Part shown: positions 62,659 through 64,000 of the stretch, in pieces
How the letters are laid out: every line of letters starts with the position of its first letter
Numbering within the stretch: the first letter of the stretch is position 1
NCBI RefSeq assembly: GCF_002162135.1
Contig: NZ_CP021382.1
Location: 1,550,001 to 1,614,000 of the forward strand
Source of the DNA: Cellvibrio sp. PSBB006
GTDB taxonomy: Bacteria; Pseudomonadota; Gammaproteobacteria; Pseudomonadales; Cellvibrionaceae
Reading direction: 5' to 3'
DNA: 64,000 bases
The notes under the pieces: model-generated
The model's input: the letters and a program-made list of their open reading frames with translations, nothing else
Database searches by the model: none
What the model was told of the DNA's origin: nothing
Made by a program: the position numbers and the translations under genes

Positions 62659-64000
62659 TCATTCTTTCTTCAGTAAAAGATCTTCGGCGGCATTCACCAG
62701 GAAGATATAGCTCGCCCCCAGATTCACAACATATTCATTCTGTCCCCAGAAGAACGGCCAATCTTCGTGATTCTCGGGGAAGTCCGGTTTCAATACCAGA
62801 ATACCCGGCACAATACCGCCCGCAATAAACGAGAAGTCAGCACGATTCATGCCGTAAGCCACCTCTTTGGACTGTGTTCCCACGGCGGAAACCAGTGAAA
62901 GATTATGCGCAGGATGAGTGCCGTAGAGAAAATTCAAACCACGCAAAACCGCCTCGCGATCCACCAGCTCCGGGAATGCTTTGTGTAAGTAATAATTATT
63001 GATAGCGTGTCGAATAACCCAACCGCTACCCGCCCATCCACCGGTAGTAATGGGCACACCGAATGGATTTTCACGTTCCAGTTTTGGCAAATCAGCAGCA
63101 TAAGACGCGGCCAATGTTTTTACTTTTTCACCATAGGCTGGTGACATATGCGGCATAGCGCGCACAAACCAGGAAACATGAAACGCAAACTCTTGTTCCA
63201 GTTTCCCCAGCAGTTGTTCAACAACTTGTGCATAACGCGCCTCACCGGTAGTAATCAACAATTCGGTGGCCGCTTTTAAATTCTCCGATTCCAGCTTGCC
63301 GCCGGTAGTATTGCCGTGGATAAATAAATCCGGTTTGGCCTTGGCCTGTTCATCCGCCCACACTTTTTTCGCCGTCGCCAGACATTCTTTGGCAAGCTCA
63401 TCGTTATAGCCTTTGAGCGCGCGACTTGCCGCTGCCAGTGCCGCCGCCGAGCCGTAATTCAAAGGTGTGGATTTACTGGTAAAGGCCCAGCGGTCATCAA
63501 ACTTGCCACTTTTGAATCCGGTGGATTCATGCTCTTTCAAGCTTGAATCGTAGATCAGATTATCTGTCTTGGTCAGCCCGTCACCGAGGTGGGTGTATTG
63601 CTCAATATGTGCTTCAACAATGCCGGGAATTGCACGACCCAGCGCACGATGCTGTGCAATCAACGCCAGAGTGCCATGTTCAATTTGTTGCAGGATGTCG
63701 GGCTTGCCGTCGGCCACATGAATATCAACATATTTGCTTTCATAATCAACGCGGGTGTTATCGCGTTTCACGGCAAAATTTTCCCACACTGTGACCAAGG
63801 TATTTACAACGTCGTATTGGGTTTGCGTGCGAATGTCGTAGTCGCCGGCATCGTACCAGCCGCCAATATTCAAACCCGGAATATGCTCACCGGGTTTGTA
63901 AGGTGTGTCGGTGGTTGGGCCTTGCGCATAAAGATCGAAATGCTCGTGATCAACCGGCGCCTGCAAGGCATCATCCAGGTGTGAAGCACCGTGCCATATA
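62659..64000 (-). CDS. GH9 family glycoside hydrolase (5' end outside window)
   Basis: The frame is open to position 64000, so the visible 447 residues lack the N-terminus. GH9 features: a WHGASHLDDA segment, GGWYDAGDYDIRTQ with the catalytic-base Asp pair, PLNYGSAAALAAASRALKGY, GSGWVIRHAINNYYLHKAFPEL, NLSLVSAVGTQSKEVAYG, and a C-terminal WGQNEYVVNLGASYIFLVNAA with the likely catalytic acid Glu. The His-rich PRHPHHR segment of many endoglucanases is not evident, so exo-acting or cellodextrin/aminoglycoside-type specificity is possible. It ends in a clear terminator. Confidence 0.88.
   Translation of the reverse strand, partial: IWHGASHLDDALQAPVDHEHFDLYAQGPTTDTPYKPGEHIPGLNIGGWYDAGDYDIRTQTQYDVVNTLVTVWENFAVKRDNTRVDYESKYVDIHVADGKPDILQQIEHGTLALIAQHRALGRAIPGIVEAHIEQYTHLGDGLTKTDNLIYDSSLKEHESTGFKSGKFDDRWAFTSKSTPLNYGSAAALAAASRALKGYNDELAKECLATAKKVWADEQAKAKPDLFIHGNTTGGKLESENLKAATELLITTGEARYAQVVEQLLGKLEQEFAFHVSWFVRAMPHMSPAYGEKVKTLAASYAADLPKLERENPFGVPITTGGWAGSGWVIRHAINNYYLHKAFPELVDREAVLRGLNFLYGTHPAHNLSLVSAVGTQSKEVAYGMNRADFSFIAGGIVPGILVLKPDFPENHEDWPFFWGQNEYVVNLGASYIFLVNAAEDLLLKKE

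Overview
This 64 kb window looks like a chromosomal segment of a free-living, polysaccharide-degrading gammaproteobacterium, most likely Cellvibrio or a close relative in the Cellvibrionaceae. The reasons are a GH9 cellulase at the right edge, secreted multimodular proteins with CBM6, CBM13 and CBM32 modules and poly-Ser linkers, a Gram-negative envelope gene set (MlaA, LpxL, porin), many c-di-GMP and chemotaxis genes, and Pseudomonas-like gene order in several blocks. The genus is inferred from gene content, not from a marker-gene comparison. I see no insertion sequence, CRISPR array, integrase, tRNA or rRNA. Most of the window is ordinary core genome with accessory inserts.

Left part (1-11.4 kb): moaC (cut by the edge), a DUF481 outer-membrane protein, then a Pseudomonas-like block dusA-tal-terB-like / rssC-rssB / PilZ gene / mlaA. 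A secreted small protein, a porin and a REC-PAS-GGDEF-EAL c-di-GMP enzyme follow.

Centre-left (11.5-18.2 kb) is the most unusual region. An AfsA-like (A-factor type) hotdog gene and a HAD-IB phosphatase form a two-gene operon. It diverges from a three-gene sensing operon: periplasmic binding protein, membrane histidine kinase and single-domain response regulator. The regulator converges on a bufferin operon (bufA-bufB-bufC), and the two stop codons share one CTAG tetramer. I propose, as inference only, that the first two operons make and sense a small furanoid or butenolide-like signal.

Centre (18.3-35.5 kb): hrpA and dps. A minus-strand run dnaX-ybaB-recR-rnd-ycgL-ycgN leads into a membrane gene and a VWA-domain gene. 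The 4.5S SRP RNA gene lies just upstream of dnaX with a clear sigma70 promoter. dnaX carries a complete programmed -1 frameshift cassette that would give a 492-residue gamma form. tpx, a MHYT-degenerate GGDEF gene and ilvD follow.

Right part (35.6-64 kb): a secreted HExxH metallopeptidase with beta-gamma-crystallin, ricin-B and CBM6 modules; metR/metE, with a Cys/His-rich insertion in MetE; a tandem PTPS/QueD-like protein; a di-haem oxidoreductase carrying two CBM32 modules; nhaD; lpxL and other acyltransferase and lipid genes; fabV; two chemoreceptor-type proteins; a phage-like holin/endolysin pair without other phage genes; ydiJ; a DUF1080 protein; a TMEM220 protein; and a GH9 enzyme truncated by the window edge. 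Many genes end in clear intrinsic terminators, which help to define transcription units.
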